In this document: positions 46,360 through 54,465 of the stretch, one piece after another
Layout of the letters: every line of letters starts with the position of its first letter
How positions within the stretch are numbered: position 1 is the first letter of the stretch
From: CAZYBO01 sp964645205
GTDB taxonomy: Bacteria; Pseudomonadota; Alphaproteobacteria; Rickettsiales; SXRF01
Assembly (NCBI GenBank): GCA_964645205.1
Contig: CAZYBO010000001.1
Location: 1-64,000, forward strand
Reading direction: 5' to 3'
DNA: 64,000 nt
The notes under the pieces: model-generated
Database searches by the model: none
Told to the model about the DNA's origin: nothing
Seen by the model: only the letters and a program-made list of their open reading frames with translations
Made by a program: the position numbers and the translations under genes

Positions 46360-47163
46360 ATGCAGGAAGTGCTTTCCTCACTCTACGACCTAGGCGACCT
46401 GCGCGCAGGTACGCTGGAGGTGCTGGTTGCCAGCAGCGCGCGCGATATTGAAGCGTCGCAGGATTTGCGCTACCGCGTATTTTTCGAGGAAATGGGAGCT
46501 GTAGCCACGCCGGAAATCGCCCGTACCCGGCGCGACCGCGATGAGTTCGACGCCGTGTGCGACCACCTGCTCGTCGTTGAGCACGGGGAAGGGGGGCAGC
46601 GCCGGATCGTCGGTACATACCGCCTGTTGCGCAGGCAGGCGATGAAAAAAATCGGGCGCTTCTACAGTCAGGGCGAATATGATATTTCCGCCATCATCGA
46701 TTCACCCGGCGAAGTGCTGGAAGTGGGGCGCTCCTGCGTAGACCCGCTCTACCGCAACCGTGCGGTCATGCAACTTTTGTGGCGCGGTATCGGTGCATAT
46801 GTGAAAAATTTCGATGTGTCGCTGATGTTCGGCTGCGCGAGTTTTCCCGGCACCGACCCCAAGGCGCATGCCGAAGCGCTGTCCTATCTCCATCATTATC
46901 ACCCCACGCCGGAAATTCTGCGCCCCGTGGCGCTTCCGTCGCGCTACGTGGAAATGAACATGCTGTCGAAAGAAGCGATCAACGTAAAAAGAACATTTGC
47001 CTCGTTGCCCGCGCTCATTAAGGGGTATTTGCGCTTGAACGGCACCATCGGCGCGGGGGCGGTGATTGATCCCGAATACAACACCACCGATGTCAGCATC
47101 GTGGTTATCACCGACGGAGTGACCGGCAAATATTCCAAGCGCTACCGCGCGGTGGACAATTGA
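46360..47163 (+). CDS. olsB: L-ornithine N-alpha-acyltransferase OlsB
   Basis: A 267-residue GNAT-type acyltransferase making lyso-ornithine lipid from ornithine and 3-hydroxyacyl-ACP. Recognisable OlsB features: SQDLRYRVFFEEMGA, DEFDAVCDHLLVVE, EVGRSCVDPLYRNRAVMQLL, LMFGCASFPGTDP and HHYHPTPEIL. Followed 4 nt later by olsA; the pair completes ornithine lipid, a phosphorus-free membrane lipid common in Alphaproteobacteria. Confidence 0.92.
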   Translation: MQEVLSSLYDLGDLRAGTLEVLVASSARDIEASQDLRYRVFFEEMGAVATPEIARTRRDRDEFDAVCDHLLVVEHGEGGQRRIVGTYRLLRRQAMKKIGRFYSQGEYDISAIIDSPGEVLEVGRSCVDPLYRNRAVMQLLWRGIGAYVKNFDVSLMFGCASFPGTDPKAHAEALSYLHHYHPTPEILRPVALPSRYVEMNMLSKEAINVKRTFASLPALIKGYLRLNGTIGAGAVIDPEYNTTDVSIVVITDGVTGKYSKRYRAVDN

Positions 47164-47167
47164 GCGC

Positions 47168-47998
47168 ATGTTTCGCCCTGTAAAACTTCTTTTGCTGCTG
47201 CTTTGGCTTTTCGTGTGCCTTGTCATCGGCGTGGCGGCCAAGCGCATGGGCAAGCTGGCGTTCCGCGATCGCATGTCATGCCTGTGTCACAAGGGCATGC
47301 TCGGTATTATCGGGGTACGGTTGCATATACATGGCGAGGTGGCTGACGTAAGGCCATTGTTGCTGGTGGCGAATCATATTTCCTACCTCGACATTATCCT
47401 GCTGGGCAGCGTGTTCCCGCTGCGTTTCACGCCTAAGAGCGAAGTATCGAAATGGCCGGGCGTGAGCGCGCTGGCGCGTGCGAGCGACGCCATCTTCATC
47501 GACCGTAAACCGGAAAAAGTGCAGGAATCCGCGCAAGCCATACGCTCGGCGCTGCAAAGCGGGCAGGTGATCTGCCTGTTTCCCGAAGCGACCACGGGGG
47601 ACGGCGTGCATCTCCGGCCGTTTAAATCCGGTATGTTCAGCCTCGCGGAAGAAGATGCGAACGGCCGCCTGCTGATGGTGCAGCCTGCCGCATTGTCCTA
47701 TACACGCATTCGCCGTCTTCCCATCGATAGCGGCCAATGGCCAAGCATCGCATGGTATGGGGATATGGAGCTGGCACCGCATTTATGGACGTTGCTGGGG
47801 CTTGGGCGTATCGATGTGGAGTTGTCCTTCCTGCCTGCGGTTACCGTGCATGATGCAGGCGGCAGCCGCAAGGCGCTGGCAGCGCATTGCCACCAGGTGA
47901 TCGCGCATAGGCTGGAAGAGGTGCGGCGCAGTACGCCTCAGGCGGTGGTGAAAAGCAAATGGCGGTTCGTTTCGTCGGCGTTCAGGTCGAAGTCGTAG
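47168..47998 (+). CDS. olsA: Lyso-ornithine lipid acyltransferase OlsA (PlsC family)
   Basis: A 276-residue membrane-anchored PlsC-family acyltransferase. One N-terminal helix (about residues 5-22), catalytic HX4D in VANHISYLDIILL, and the second acyltransferase block FPEATTGDG followed by LRPFKSGMF. Its position straight after olsB indicates the second acylation of ornithine lipid rather than general lysophosphatidate acylation, though the two are hard to tell apart. Confidence 0.9.
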   Translation: MFRPVKLLLLLLWLFVCLVIGVAAKRMGKLAFRDRMSCLCHKGMLGIIGVRLHIHGEVADVRPLLLVANHISYLDIILLGSVFPLRFTPKSEVSKWPGVSALARASDAIFIDRKPEKVQESAQAIRSALQSGQVICLFPEATTGDGVHLRPFKSGMFSLAEEDANGRLLMVQPAALSYTRIRRLPIDSGQWPSIAWYGDMELAPHLWTLLGLGRIDVELSFLPAVTVHDAGGSRKALAAHCHQVIAHRLEEVRRSTPQAVVKSKWRFVSSAFRSKS

Positions 47999-48243
47999 CG
48001 CGCCTTGAGAATATCCCTGAGCAGCTCGTTCGGTTCCACCGATGCGTTGTCATAAAGCACTTTCCCGAAATCGGATACTTGCTCGAAGCCGCGGCGTTTG
48101 CGTAACAGCCGTCGTATATCGCTGAAATGGCACAACAGCACGCTATGGCGCGCATTGCCGCGCCGATCCTGGTAAAATACCACGTAAATCGGCCAGTCTC
48201 CGCACCGCAAGCAACGGTTGAGTAAATAAAGGCTTTTAAGCAT
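47938..48243 (-). CDS. Hypothetical protein overlapping the end of olsA
   Basis: A 101-residue open frame on the minus strand with a protein-like composition (WPIYVVFYQDRRGNARHSV, then a helical Asp/Arg-rich half). It overlaps the 3' end of olsA by 61 nt and no good ribosome site precedes it. It may be a real small gene convergent with olsA; the 180 nt beyond olsA otherwise contain nothing. Confidence 0.45.
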   Translation of the reverse strand: MLKSLYLLNRCLRCGDWPIYVVFYQDRRGNARHSVLLCHFSDIRRLLRKRRGFEQVSDFGKVLYDNASVEPNELLRDILKARYDFDLNADETNRHLLFTTA

Positions 48244-48329
48244 AATACGCAGTATATCCGCGCTAATATTAATATTTAATTAATAGATGCGGCCTAGAAT
48301 TAACCAGATAACTACCGAAAGGCTGGAAC

Positions 48330-48725
48330 ATGATTCCTCCATTCAATGCTGCGCTCTCAGGCCTTGCTGTGTCCAGCAGGCGTTTACAGGTCAGCGCTGA
48401 GAATATTTCCAACCAGTTCAGCACGCGCACGTTGGTCGACGGGCAGTCGCAAAATACGCCCTACGTACCCAAAGAAGTGGTGCAGACATCGCTGCCAACC
48501 GGTGGTGTGCGCGCCGAGGTGCGCGATAAAAATCCGGCGACTACCACCGTGTTCTCGCCTGACAGTCCCGATGCCAATGCCGACGGCACGCTTACGCTGC
48601 CGAACGTAAACCTTGAGGATGAGTTGGTGAATCAGAAGATTGCGTCCTACGACTACAAGGCCAATCTGAAAGTCATCAAGGTGCAGGACGACCTCGACAA
48701 GAGCCTGCTGGACATTTTTAGCTAA
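48330..48725 (+). CDS. FlgC-like flagellar rod protein
   Basis: A 131-residue protein with the flagellar rod/hook N-terminal signature AALSGLAVSSRRLQVSAENI-SN, a central PYVPKEVVQ block as in FlgC, and the C-terminal helix DELVNQKIASYDYKANLKVI. Length matches FlgC (about 135). It would be a proximal rod subunit of the basal body. It is not next to flgB or fliE, unlike the usual operon, and no other rod gene is in the window; another rod family member is possible. Confidence 0.78.
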   Translation: MIPPFNAALSGLAVSSRRLQVSAENISNQFSTRTLVDGQSQNTPYVPKEVVQTSLPTGGVRAEVRDKNPATTTVFSPDSPDANADGTLTLPNVNLEDELVNQKIASYDYKANLKVIKVQDDLDKSLLDIFS

Positions 48726-48966
48726 TGAAATTCGCCTTGAGGCTCCGCGGCAAGCCGTGGCCTGCTGTGACGTATTCGCCATCGGCTTCCGCCATTTCCG
48801 GCTGGCGCATATGTTCACGGATACGATTGAGTGTGGCGCGGAGATCGTCATCCACCACAGGAGAGGCGGTTACGGTGGAAAAGCGGGACTGAGCGTTGCT
48901 GCGGCCCGCAGCAAGCGTTGCTTTCAGCGAATCCAGACGTTGTTGCGCGTGCGAGTCCAAAGCCAT
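48718..48966 (-). CDS. Small hypothetical protein
   Basis: An 82-residue soluble protein starting MALDSHAQQRLDSLKATLAA, helical and charged, no recognised family. Its stop lies within the last codons of the FlgC-like gene (8-nt convergent overlap). The start at 48966 is chosen over an upstream ATG at 48984. Confidence 0.5.
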   Translation of the reverse strand: MALDSHAQQRLDSLKATLAAGRSNAQSRFSTVTASPVVDDDLRATLNRIREHMRQPEMAEADGEYVTAGHGLPRSLKANFIS

Positions 48967-49071
48967 GTTGCGTTTATACCACAATGAAATCTTTTTTACA
49001 AAAGAAAAGCGATTTGCGATACCGGTCGGTATGTATCAATTGAGCACTCGATTTTAATAAGGACTTACGTT

Positions 49072-49545
49072 ATGTTGCCACAAAAAATGGATGACTTCAT
49101 GCCCGACCAGCTAAAACACCGCTATCACGAATTGCTCCAGGATTACTGGAATAAGCTGCGCGGGAGTCGTCCATTCCCCAAGGAAAGCGAAATCGATCCC
49201 GACCTGATCGAAGAATTGTGGCCAAGCTGTTTTCTTATCAGCATCGACGGCGTTACCGATCGGCTGGGTTATCGCTACAGCTATCTCGGTAAGGGGTTGA
49301 TCGAAGCCTACGGCGACGATGCAAACCATCCCGACGTTGCGCTCAAGCTGATTGCCAGTTCCGGCGCGCCGATGGTGAAAAAATTCGATGAAGTCCGCCA
49401 CCAGAAACGCCCGGTGATCGACGAATCGGAGTTCATGAATCTAAAGCACGTCAATATCAAATACCGCACAGCCATGTTGCCGCTGGGCACGCCGGACGGC
49501 AAAGTTACGCATATTCTTGGCTGCATGCGCTGGAAGCCCTACTGA
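49072..49545 (+). CDS. PAS_5 domain protein
   Basis: A 157-residue single-domain protein of the PAS_5 family common in Alphaproteobacteria: YWNKLRGSRPFPKESEIDPD, LIEELWPSCFLISIDG and RYSYLGKGLIEAYGDD fit the family layout. No output domain, so it may act as a sensor partner of another protein. AAGGA lies 8 nt before the ATG. The next gene begins 2 nt after the stop. Confidence 0.85.
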   Translation: MLPQKMDDFMPDQLKHRYHELLQDYWNKLRGSRPFPKESEIDPDLIEELWPSCFLISIDGVTDRLGYRYSYLGKGLIEAYGDDANHPDVALKLIASSGAPMVKKFDEVRHQKRPVIDESEFMNLKHVNIKYRTAMLPLGTPDGKVTHILGCMRWKPY

Positions 49546-49547
49546 CC

Positions 49548-49952
49548 ATGAAACACGAAGACATGCCGTTTGAGCAGCTGGAGCTTCCCCGCAAGGAGCT
49601 TTCCTGCCGTTTCGAGAGCCGTTACCGCGTCTACAAAACGGACGGCAGCATGGCCTATGTCGTAGCGGAAACGGCGCTGGAAGCACTGCAGGCCGGCGGC
49701 GGTGTCGACATCGTCACGCGCATTGAGCGCGACAGCATCGAGGCCAACAGTGTGCTTGAGGCCGACGCGTGGGTTAAGCAGGAAGAAGCGGCCGTTGACG
49801 AAAAACCGCCCGAGATTGCGACGTCTGAAGAAGCGCCTGCGGCTAAGGCGGAAGAACCTCCGCCCGCCAAAACGGAAGAACCCCCCGCAGCGGCTGCTGC
49901 GGAGGCTCCCTTGTCCAACGAAGAAGTAGAAAAGCTGGTAAGCGGCCAGTAA
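49548..49952 (+). CDS. Hypothetical protein with Ala/Pro/Glu-rich tail
   Basis: A 134-residue protein. The N-terminal 65 residues look folded (CRFESRYRVYKTDGSMAYVV, then ETALEALQAGG); the rest is low-complexity Ala/Pro/Glu/Lys. It directly follows the PAS_5 gene with a 2-nt gap and is probably co-expressed. No recognised family. Confidence 0.6.
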   Translation: MKHEDMPFEQLELPRKELSCRFESRYRVYKTDGSMAYVVAETALEALQAGGGVDIVTRIERDSIEANSVLEADAWVKQEEAAVDEKPPEIATSEEAPAAKAEEPPPAKTEEPPAAAAAEAPLSNEEVEKLVSGQ

Positions 49953-49954
49953 CG

Positions 49955-51190
49955 CTATTTCACAACACGCAGGCTGCCGAAACTTCCGTCTTTTTCATCA
50001 TCCGGCCCCGCTGCGAAATAGAGCGCGTTTGCATCGCCGAGGCTCTCACCATTACCGAACAATATGCCCCAGATTTTATCGATTTCGATAGGGATGCTAT
50101 TGGCGTCGCGGATATAGTCCACGAATTCGCGTGTTTTAGGATCATAGGCGGCGATCAGCCCGCTGCCGAAATTGGAGACGAGCAAAGTCCCCGAGAGTTT
50201 GCCGAAATCGGCGGGCGCATAAGCAAGACCCCACGGCGCGGAGAGCTTGCCGCCGTCGTTCCACACATGTACCAGCTTGCCGTCCTGGTGGAACTCCGCC
50301 ACGCGGCCATAACCCGGTTTTGAGGTATCTTCCTCGCCTACGAACAATTCGCCTTTTTTGCAGGTGCCTTTTTTGACTTCCTCATCCGGACAGGGCTGTG
50401 TTTTTGCATAGGCGACATATAAGTGATTGTGGCCTTCCGGCGTCGTCAGGAGCTGGATGTTGAACGGTGCGTATTCGCCGGGATCCACTTTGCCGTTCTT
50501 GTTGTCGTCGAACGGCTGGTCGAACACGATGTTCAGCGGCTGGAATTTGCCGTCGAATGCCATGATAGACGGGCTGTAGCCGAAGTCGGCGGCATAGAGC
50601 TTGTCATAGGTATGGTTGATGGCGAGGCCGAAGAATTGCGAGCCTTCCTTCGACTTATCGATAACCGTAATCGCGTTGCCCGTGCGGTCGAATGTGCCGT
50701 CGGCTTTCTTGCGTTCCGTCCATGCCGAAATAATGCCGCCGTCGCTGGCGAACAGGAATTTTGCAGGCGCAGTAACAGGTCCCGCGCCTTCTATGGTTTG
50801 CGTGATGACAAAATTTTCCGTGCTGTCGCTGAATACCACGCCGGTAGAGAAATTCTCATCGCCGCCTACGGGAAGTTTTACGATCTTGAGATTGTCCTGA
50901 TGCAGTTTTTGCAGCTCAGGCTTCGTGGAGTTTTGGACGTCGCCCACATACTCATAGCTGGCGTCCTTCGCCGTCACCCAGAAATGCCCGCCAGCGCCCT
51001 TAGGCCGGATAGCGATGCCCCACGCGTTGATAAACGCAGGGTCGGTTGCCAGTGTCGGTTTATATGACGCCTTGTTCGCGACGAATACCGTCTGCACATA
51101 GCGGTTTGCAGGCTCGGACGCGAATGCCGGGTGGGAAGCACAGGCAGCAAGACCAGCAGCGAGCAGGGAAATTGAGCGAAATTTTTGCAT
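49955..51190 (-). CDS. TIGR03118 family exported protein
   Basis: A 411-residue exported protein matching the TIGR03118 family: YVQTVFVANKASYKPTLATD, PAFINAWGIAIRPKGAGGHF, AADFGYSPSIMAFDG and SAPWGLAYAPADFGKLSGTL, with NHL/beta-propeller-like repeats. Signal peptide residues 1-25; the LAAC near Cys18 could instead be a lipobox. Function unknown. It ends 2 nt from the convergent gene at 49952. Confidence 0.85.
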   Translation of the reverse strand: MQKFRSISLLAAGLAACASHPAFASEPANRYVQTVFVANKASYKPTLATDPAFINAWGIAIRPKGAGGHFWVTAKDASYEYVGDVQNSTKPELQKLHQDNLKIVKLPVGGDENFSTGVVFSDSTENFVITQTIEGAGPVTAPAKFLFASDGGIISAWTERKKADGTFDRTGNAITVIDKSKEGSQFFGLAINHTYDKLYAADFGYSPSIMAFDGKFQPLNIVFDQPFDDNKNGKVDPGEYAPFNIQLLTTPEGHNHLYVAYAKTQPCPDEEVKKGTCKKGELFVGEEDTSKPGYGRVAEFHQDGKLVHVWNDGGKLSAPWGLAYAPADFGKLSGTLLVSNFGSGLIAAYDPKTREFVDYIRDANSIPIEIDKIWGILFGNGESLGDANALYFAAGPDDEKDGSFGSLRVVK

Positions 51191-51261
51191 AGGAATCCTT
51201 TCAGCAAACAGTCAGGCAGCCTGTATACTGATAATGATTCGCAATTTCAAGCAATTTGCTC

Positions 51262-51966
51262 TCAGCCCAGATTCTTCGCCGCAAAATCCCAGTTCACCAG
51301 CTTGTCCAGAAACGTGCTGATGTAATCCGGCCTGCGGTTCTGGAAATCGAGATAGTAGGCGTGTTCCCACACGTCGATGGTCAGCAGGGCTTTCTGGCCG
51401 TGCGCCATTGGTAAATCGGCGTTGCCGGTCTTGGTGACTTTCAGCGTATCGCCATCGAGCACCAGCCAAGCCCACCCGCTGCCGAACTGGGTGGTCGCGG
51501 CCTGTTTGAACGCTTCCTTGAACTGGTCAAGGCCGCCAAAATCCTTGTCGATCTTCTTCGCCAGTTCGCCGGTGGGCGCCCCGCCGCCGTTCGGCTTCAT
51601 CGAATGCCAGTAAAACGTATGGTTCCATACCTGCGCGGCGTTGTTGAAGATGCCCGCCTTGGACGGGTCTTTGGCAGAAGCGGCGATCACTTCTTCCAGC
51701 GTGGCGTTTGCCAGCGGCGTATCTTTCACCAGATTATTCAGGTTGGTGACATAGGCCTGATGGTGCTTGGAATAATGGAACGACAGCGTGTGCGCGGTGA
51801 TATGCGGCTCCAGCGCGTTGGGGGCGTAGGGAAGTTCGGGCAGGGTAAAAGTCATAAAATCCTCATTGGTTGTCGGGTTGGCTTCTGCCCTTGCCATAGC
51901 GCCGAACGCAGGCAGGACGCAGGTTGCAGCAAGGGCTTTGCAGAATTCTCGTTTTGTCAGTAACAT
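51262..51966 (-). CDS. sodB: Superoxide dismutase, iron type, with N-terminal signal
   Basis: A 234-residue Fe/Mn superoxide dismutase. Metal ligands are visible: His in FHYSKHHQAYV, His in QVWNHTFYWHSM, and Asp and His in TIDVWEHAYYLD; AATTQFGSGWAWL fits the iron form. Residues 1-28 (TKREFCKALAATCVLPAFG, then ARA-EA) form an apparent signal peptide. A second ATG (51855) with GAGG five bases upstream begins the usual cytoplasmic start MTFTLPELPY, so two forms, exported and cytoplasmic, may be made. This internal site is inferred from sequence only. Confidence 0.93.
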   Translation of the reverse strand: MLLTKREFCKALAATCVLPAFGAMARAEANPTTNEDFMTFTLPELPYAPNALEPHITAHTLSFHYSKHHQAYVTNLNNLVKDTPLANATLEEVIAASAKDPSKAGIFNNAAQVWNHTFYWHSMKPNGGGAPTGELAKKIDKDFGGLDQFKEAFKQAATTQFGSGWAWLVLDGDTLKVTKTGNADLPMAHGQKALLTIDVWEHAYYLDFQNRRPDYISTFLDKLVNWDFAAKNLG

Positions 51967-52024
51967 AAAAATCCCATAGGGAAAACCCTATAGTGCTATT
52001 CGCATAAGGAAGCAATAATAGAGG

Positions 52025-52528
52025 ATGACCGGCAACCTACTGTCCCTGAACGCCCAGAGCGTACGCACCCATGCGCGCGATAGCTTCCTGCGCACGCTAT
52101 TCGTGCCGGAGCCTGCGCGGGAAATGCTGTATGCGTTCTACGCATTCGATCTGGAATTGCAGAAGATTCCCGACAATGTGAGCGAAGAAATCATCGCGCA
52201 CATACGCTACGCATGGTGGGATGAATCGCTGGAAGCGTGCGATCCGCGCGGCCACCCGGTGTTGCAAGCGCTCATGCCGCTAGTGGCGGCGGGGCATGTA
52301 TCGGTGCAATCGCTGTCTGGCCTGATCGATCTCTACCGCAATCATTATCCCCACCAGCCTGCAAACGATTCGCAGCGGGAGGAGATAGCCGCGGCGTTGT
52401 TGCGCTCCGTCCGCCCGCAGGCCGAAGCGCGCTGGCGCAGGGCAGGAGCCGCCATCGCAAGGCACCGCGCACGCCATGGTAAAGGCGCAAACGGCTGGCT
52501 GGCGCTGAAACTGCTTGTGTTGCGCTAA
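52025..52528 (+). CDS. Short squalene/phytoene synthase family protein
   Basis: A 167-residue protein whose N-terminal two thirds match the squalene/phytoene synthase family (NDUFAF6-type): RDSFLRTLFVPEPAREMLYA, FYAFDLELQKIPDNVSEE and IRYAWWDESLEA, with RGHPVLQAL. The family is usually 250 residues or more; the middle and C-terminal helices with the second Asp-rich motif seem missing, so it is internally shortened or 3'-truncated. No frameshift is needed to read it. Enzyme activity is doubtful. dgkA follows 28 nt later. Confidence 0.65.
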   Translation: MTGNLLSLNAQSVRTHARDSFLRTLFVPEPAREMLYAFYAFDLELQKIPDNVSEEIIAHIRYAWWDESLEACDPRGHPVLQALMPLVAAGHVSVQSLSGLIDLYRNHYPHQPANDSQREEIAAALLRSVRPQAEARWRRAGAAIARHRARHGKGANGWLALKLLVLR

Positions 52529-52556
52529 GCAGCGGAACAATGCTATATACGCGGAC

Positions 52557-52892
52557 ATGAAACGCATCTTCCTCGCATTCGGCTATTCGCTGCAGGGGCT
52601 TTTGGCCGCGTGGCGCGATGAACCGGCCTTCCGGCAGGAGCTGCTTATCGCGCTGATATTAGTTCCGCTGGCCTTGTGGCTTGCTCCAGACGGGCTGGCT
52701 CTGGCGCTTATGCTGGGCAGCGTAATGTTCGTGCTGGTTGTGGAACTGCTCAATACGGCCATAGAAGCCACGGTTAACCGTATAGGCGAGGAGCGGCACC
52801 CTCTGGCTAAAAAAGCCAAGGATGTGGCCAGCGCAGCCGTATTACTGGCGCTTGTCAACGTTGCGGTTATCTGGGCTGCGGTGCTGTTATAG
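52557..52892 (+). CDS. dgkA: Diacylglycerol kinase DgkA
   Basis: A 111-residue inner-membrane lipid kinase recycling diacylglycerol to phosphatidate. Three transmembrane helices; signature AFGYSLQGLLAAWRDEPAFR at the N-terminus and the active-site VVELLNTAIEATVNRIGEE followed by HPLAKKAKDVASAAV. Start at 52557 matches the family and drops 14 residues of a longer open frame. Confidence 0.95.
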   Translation: MKRIFLAFGYSLQGLLAAWRDEPAFRQELLIALILVPLALWLAPDGLALALMLGSVMFVLVVELLNTAIEATVNRIGEERHPLAKKAKDVASAAVLLALVNVAVIWAAVLL

Positions 52893-52930
52893 CTTGCTTC
52901 CAGCCGCATTTAGGCTAGAAATACGCCCCT

Positions 52931-54247
52931 ATGAAACAGGACTCTCCTAAGGTCGGATTCGTGAGCCTCGGCTGCGCCAAAGCGCTGGTCGATTCCGAGC
53001 GCATTCTCACGCAATTGCGCGTGGAAGGCTACGAATTCGCGCCCGATTATCAGGGTGCCGACGTGGTCATCGTCAATACCTGCGGATTTTTGGACAGCGC
53101 GCGCGACGAATCGCTCTCGGCCATCGGCGAAGCGCTCAGCGAAAACGGTAAGGTGATCGTTACCGGCTGTCTTGGCGCCCGCCCGGAAGTTATCCGCGAG
53201 CAATATCCCAACGTATTCGCCATCACCGGCCCCCAGCAATATGAATCGGTCATCAACGCTGTGCACCAGGCCATCCCGCCCAGCCACGACCCGCATCTGG
53301 ATCTCGTGCCGCCGCAGGGCATTAAACTCACCCCGCGCCATTACGCGTATTTAAAAATCTCCGAAGGCTGCAACAACCGCTGTTCGTTCTGCATTATCCC
53401 CAAACTGCGCGGTGATTTAGTTAGCCGCCCGGCAGCAGACGTATTGCAGGAAGCCGAAAACCTCGTGAAATCCGGCGTGAAGGAACTCCTCGTCATCTCG
53501 CAGGACACCAGCGCCTACGGCATCGACACCAAATACGCCAAATCCAGTTGGAAGGGCAGGGATGTCCGCGCTAAATTCCTCGATCTTTGCACCGAGCTGG
53601 GCGAATTGGACGCGTGGATACGCCTGCATTACGTCTACCCCTATCCGCATGTGGACGATGTCATCGAACTGATGGCTACCGGCAAAATCCTGCCCTATCT
53701 CGATATTCCCTTCCAGCATGCCAGCCCGAGCGTGCTCAAGGCCATGCGCCGTCCCGCCAACCATGAAAAAATCATCGAGCGCATCACCTCGTGGCGCAAG
53801 CAGTGCCCCGACCTCACGCTGCGCTCCACCTTCATCGTCGGCTTCCCCGGCGAGACCGACGAGGATTTTGAATTTCTGCTCGACTGGCTGAAGGAAGCGC
53901 AGCTCGACCGCGTGGGCTGTTTCCGCTACGAAAACGTCGCCGAAGCCGATTCCGACGCGATCAAGGGCCACGTGCCCGAAGAAGTGAAGGAAGAACGCTG
54001 GAATCGCTTCATGGAAGCCCAGCAGGACATCAGCGCCGAGCGCCTCAAGCGCAAGATCGGCAAGACCCTGCCCGTGCTGATCGACGAAATCGGCGAGAAT
54101 GGTATTGTTGGCCGCAGCCATGCCGACGCCCCGGAAATCGACGGCGTGGTGCACATCACCAGCAAAAAGCGCCATCTGCCGGGACATATCGTGCAGGTAA
54201 AAATCGACGATTCCGACGCCTACGATTTATACGGGCAGGTGGTATAG
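52931..54247 (+). CDS. rimO: Ribosomal protein S12 methylthiotransferase RimO
   Basis: A 438-residue radical-SAM enzyme that methylthiolates the conserved Asp of ribosomal protein S12. UPF0004 cysteines: [39 protein letters not shown]. Radical-SAM motif [15 protein letters not shown] near residue 149. The C-terminal TRAM domain is present (about residues 370-438). SLGC-K-LVDSE and the overall layout mark RimO rather than MiaB or MtaB. Confidence 0.97.
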   Translation: MKQDSPKVGFVSLGCAKALVDSERILTQLRVEGYEFAPDYQGADVVIVNTCGFLDSARDESLSAIGEALSENGKVIVTGCLGARPEVIREQYPNVFAITGPQQYESVINAVHQAIPPSHDPHLDLVPPQGIKLTPRHYAYLKISEGCNNRCSFCIIPKLRGDLVSRPAADVLQEAENLVKSGVKELLVISQDTSAYGIDTKYAKSSWKGRDVRAKFLDLCTELGELDAWIRLHYVYPYPHVDDVIELMATGKILPYLDIPFQHASPSVLKAMRRPANHEKIIERITSWRKQCPDLTLRSTFIVGFPGETDEDFEFLLDWLKEAQLDRVGCFRYENVAEADSDAIKGHVPEEVKEERWNRFMEAQQDISAERLKRKIGKTLPVLIDEIGENGIVGRSHADAPEIDGVVHITSKKRHLPGHIVQVKIDDSDAYDLYGQVV

Positions 54248-54252
54248 CGCCG

Positions 54253-54281
54253 TTGACATTGCGGACAGAAACGACATAGAT
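54253..54281 (+). promoter_or_regulatory. Promoter of tRNA-Cys
   Basis: A consensus TTGACA -35 (54253-54258) and ATAGAT -10 (54276-54281) are 17 nt apart, leaving a very short leader before tRNA-Cys at 54297. The strength of the -35 suits a stable RNA promoter. Confidence 0.7.
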
Positions 54282-54296
54282 TGTCCGCCCGGGTGA

Positions 54297-54371
54297 GGCT
54301 GGGTAGCAAAGTGGTAATGCTTCGGTTTGCAAAACCGACATGCGGGGGTTCGATTCCCCCCCCGGCCTCCA
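54297..54371 (+). tRNA. tRNA-Cys (GCA)
   Basis: A full cloverleaf: acceptor GGCTGGG with CCCGGCC, anticodon arm TCGGT-TTGCAAA-ACCGA giving anticodon GCA, T-arm GGGGGTTCGATTCCCCC, discriminator T and an encoded CCA. It overlaps no gene; the SPOR gene follows 94 nt later. Confidence 0.96.
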
Positions 54372-54465
54372 TTCTTTACCCGATACCGGTAAGAAATTTT
54401 TGTGGTTTTTCTCCCATTACTTACCTATATTGCCTCATCGATTCACCTTCAAAAATGAGGATACA

